In this document: one piece after another, positions 62,833-64,000 of the stretch
Layout of the letters: every line of letters begins with the position of its first letter
Numbering within the stretch: the first letter of the stretch is position 1
NCBI GenBank assembly: GCA_032768795.1
Contig: CP136490.1
Coordinates: forward strand, 1,240,001 to 1,304,000
Length of the DNA stretch: 64,000 nucleotides
Direction: 5' to 3'
Origin: Tremella fuciformis
Taxonomy: Eukaryota > Basidiomycota > Tremellomycetes > Tremellales > Tremellaceae
Notes under the pieces: model-generated
What the model saw: only the letters and a program-made list of their open reading frames with translations
Database searches by the model: none
Told to the model about the DNA's origin: nothing
Translations under genes and position numbers: made by a program

Positions 62833-63897
62833 ATGAGCTCCATCCCAGCCTCTCGCGCAGGCTCAGCCTCGCCATCGACATCGCGAAAGGCAGCCAAGGC
62901 ATCCGCCACCGCCTCGGCTCCGTCCTCGCGCCCCCCCACGCGCTCCACAGACCCTTACTACGGCCATGAGGAGACAGCCGTACTAGCCGCCCGCTTTGTA
63001 AGTCGCATCGCTTTACACCGGTCATGACACAGCCCTGACAAAGCCTAGATCACCTCGCTCTTCCAATGTCCCAACATCCCCGCCCAGACCGCACCTGGTG
63101 CACCGACACCAACCTTGGCGCACTTTGTCGCTTACGCCCTCCACCGGACACGTCTCCCCTCGGTTGTGACCTTTGCCGCCCTCCTCTTGTTACAACGGCT
63201 CAAGACTCGCTTCCCGGCCGCCCGCGGCTCCTCGGGTCACCGCCTCTTCATCTCGGCTTTCATGATCTCGTCAAAGGTCATCTGCGACGACACTTACTCG
63301 AATCAGTCGTGGGGCATTGTCGCCCAGAAGATGTTCGCCCTCAAAGAGATCAACCAGATGGAGCGAGAAATGTGCGGCTACCTCGAGTGGAACCTCAACG
63401 TCGCCGGCGATGAGGTCGCCGACTTTGAGAAGCGCGTACGAGCAGAGTTCGGACCCAAGGCAGTTGCCAAGGCCGCCGCCGCTGCATCTGTCGTTGTCGT
63501 CGACCCCGCCGCCTCGATGCCCACCCCTCCAGCCGCATCCTCGTCTACTCTGCACGCCTCGTATCCCACACCCGAGACGACGCCCGATGTACCGCACGCG
63601 CGCGCCATCCGGCCCGTCCCATCACCTTTCAAATCGAAACCCACAGCATCCTACGTGCCGCCCTCACCACCTTGCTCGCCGCATCACGTCGCACATCACT
63701 ACCTGCACGCGCACTCGCCGCAACCGCCGCATTTCGGTAGCGCCAGCTCGTCGTTGCAATCATCACCCGCATCAGACGACTGTAAGACGCCGTCGCCCGT
63801 CGCCATTGTACCTTCGCGACATGGCAAAGACGCCCACGCCGCAGTGTACGATCGGCCACGGTATCCGGGCTACCCGATCAACGTCGGCGGGTGGTAG
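62833..63897 (+). CDS. Pcl/Pho80-type cyclin
   Basis: Cyclin that would activate a Pho85-like CDK, acting in G1 progression, polarity or nutrient signalling. Two exons (62833-62997, 63049-63897) around a 51-nt intron. It starts MSSIPASRAGSAS, with a Ser/Ala-rich N-terminus, then the cyclin fold: AHFVAYALHRTRLPSVVTFAALLLLQRLK, GHRLFISAFMISSKVICDDTYSNQSW, and FALKEINQMEREMCGYLEWNLNV. These match the Pcl helices, including the KxxxD/SN-W pattern. The tail of about 130 residues is Pro/Ser-rich with many SP/TP sites (PSPPCSPHH), possible phosphodegrons. It ends PINVGGW, with a stop at 63895. Confidence 0.88.
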
Positions 63898-64000
63898 TGG
63901 CCCTTAACCTCATCGACCATCGATATCTCATATACCCCAGATCTATTTATTCCCGTTGTACATACATACCATCACATCCATACAGCAATCTTTCGCGTCT

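Noticed and set aside
1..64000. CRISPR arrays, bacterial operons or phage
   Set aside because: No spaced direct repeats. The spliced genes and fungal families make this eukaryotic DNA.

Overview
This is nuclear DNA of a filamentous or yeast-like fungus, most likely a basidiomycete and perhaps a tremellomycete. The genes are dense, lie on both strands and are cut by many introns of about 40-55 bases. They encode typical fungal proteins: a Crz1-like calcineurin-responsive factor, cytosolic Hsp104 with an acidic tail, a Dug1-type dipeptidase, a Kip3-type kinesin-8, a Pcl/Pho80-type cyclin and an Oca4-like protein. There are two Ty1/copia retrotransposons. No rRNA, tRNA or CRISPR was seen. The placement comes from gene content and intron style only; no search was run. 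Gene models were built by hand from reading frame, splice signals and protein-family expectation, and most close exactly in frame.

Layout. 1-5406: the tail of an unknown gene, an old yellow enzyme and two tandem orphan genes that look like distant paralogues. 5968-15468 (minus): an ER-type/aromatic-acid-exporter-like multispan membrane protein gene, split inside an exon by a complete copia element (7839-13280; 117-bp identical LTRs, 5-bp target duplication). 16201-18182: a RING plus RRM-like protein. 18312-19589 (minus): an MBD4-like DNA glycosylase. 19872-23254 (minus): Crz1-like. 23971-25987: Dug1-like dipeptidase in 13 exons. 26022-27644 (minus): Oca4-like pseudophosphatase. 28074-32123: a long disordered protein fused to an MDR (alcohol-dehydrogenase-like) domain. 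32263-33469 (minus): a membrane protein. 33739-37145 (minus): kinesin-8. 37715-38368 (minus): hypothetical.

38510-46605: two paralogous small secreted cysteine proteins on either side of a second complete copia element (39809-45279, minus; 115-bp identical LTRs). 46865-49400: two tandem HAD phosphatases with matching exon lengths. 49659-50713 (minus): PPC decarboxylase. It shares a divergent promoter, with a heat-shock-element-like site, with Hsp104 (51056-53849). 54038-55749 (minus): polyol/alcohol dehydrogenase. 56104-56953 (minus): lipocalin-like protein. 57184-58214: TRAP-alpha-like protein. 58215-62832: 4.6 kb with no convincing gene, in front of a Pcl-type cyclin (62833-63897).

The most unusual points are as follows. 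(1) The two copia elements have primer-binding sites matching the anticodon arms of two different tRNAs (Lys-UUU and Asn-GUU), both stopping at the same tRNA position. (2) Both HAD paralogues need a one-nucleotide exon to keep frame. (3) GC-AG introns are frequent, mostly with the donor GCGAGT, and some introns are only 30-36 nt. (4) One copia insertion has broken a transporter gene cleanly. (5) The second element has YVDN in place of the catalytic YVDD.
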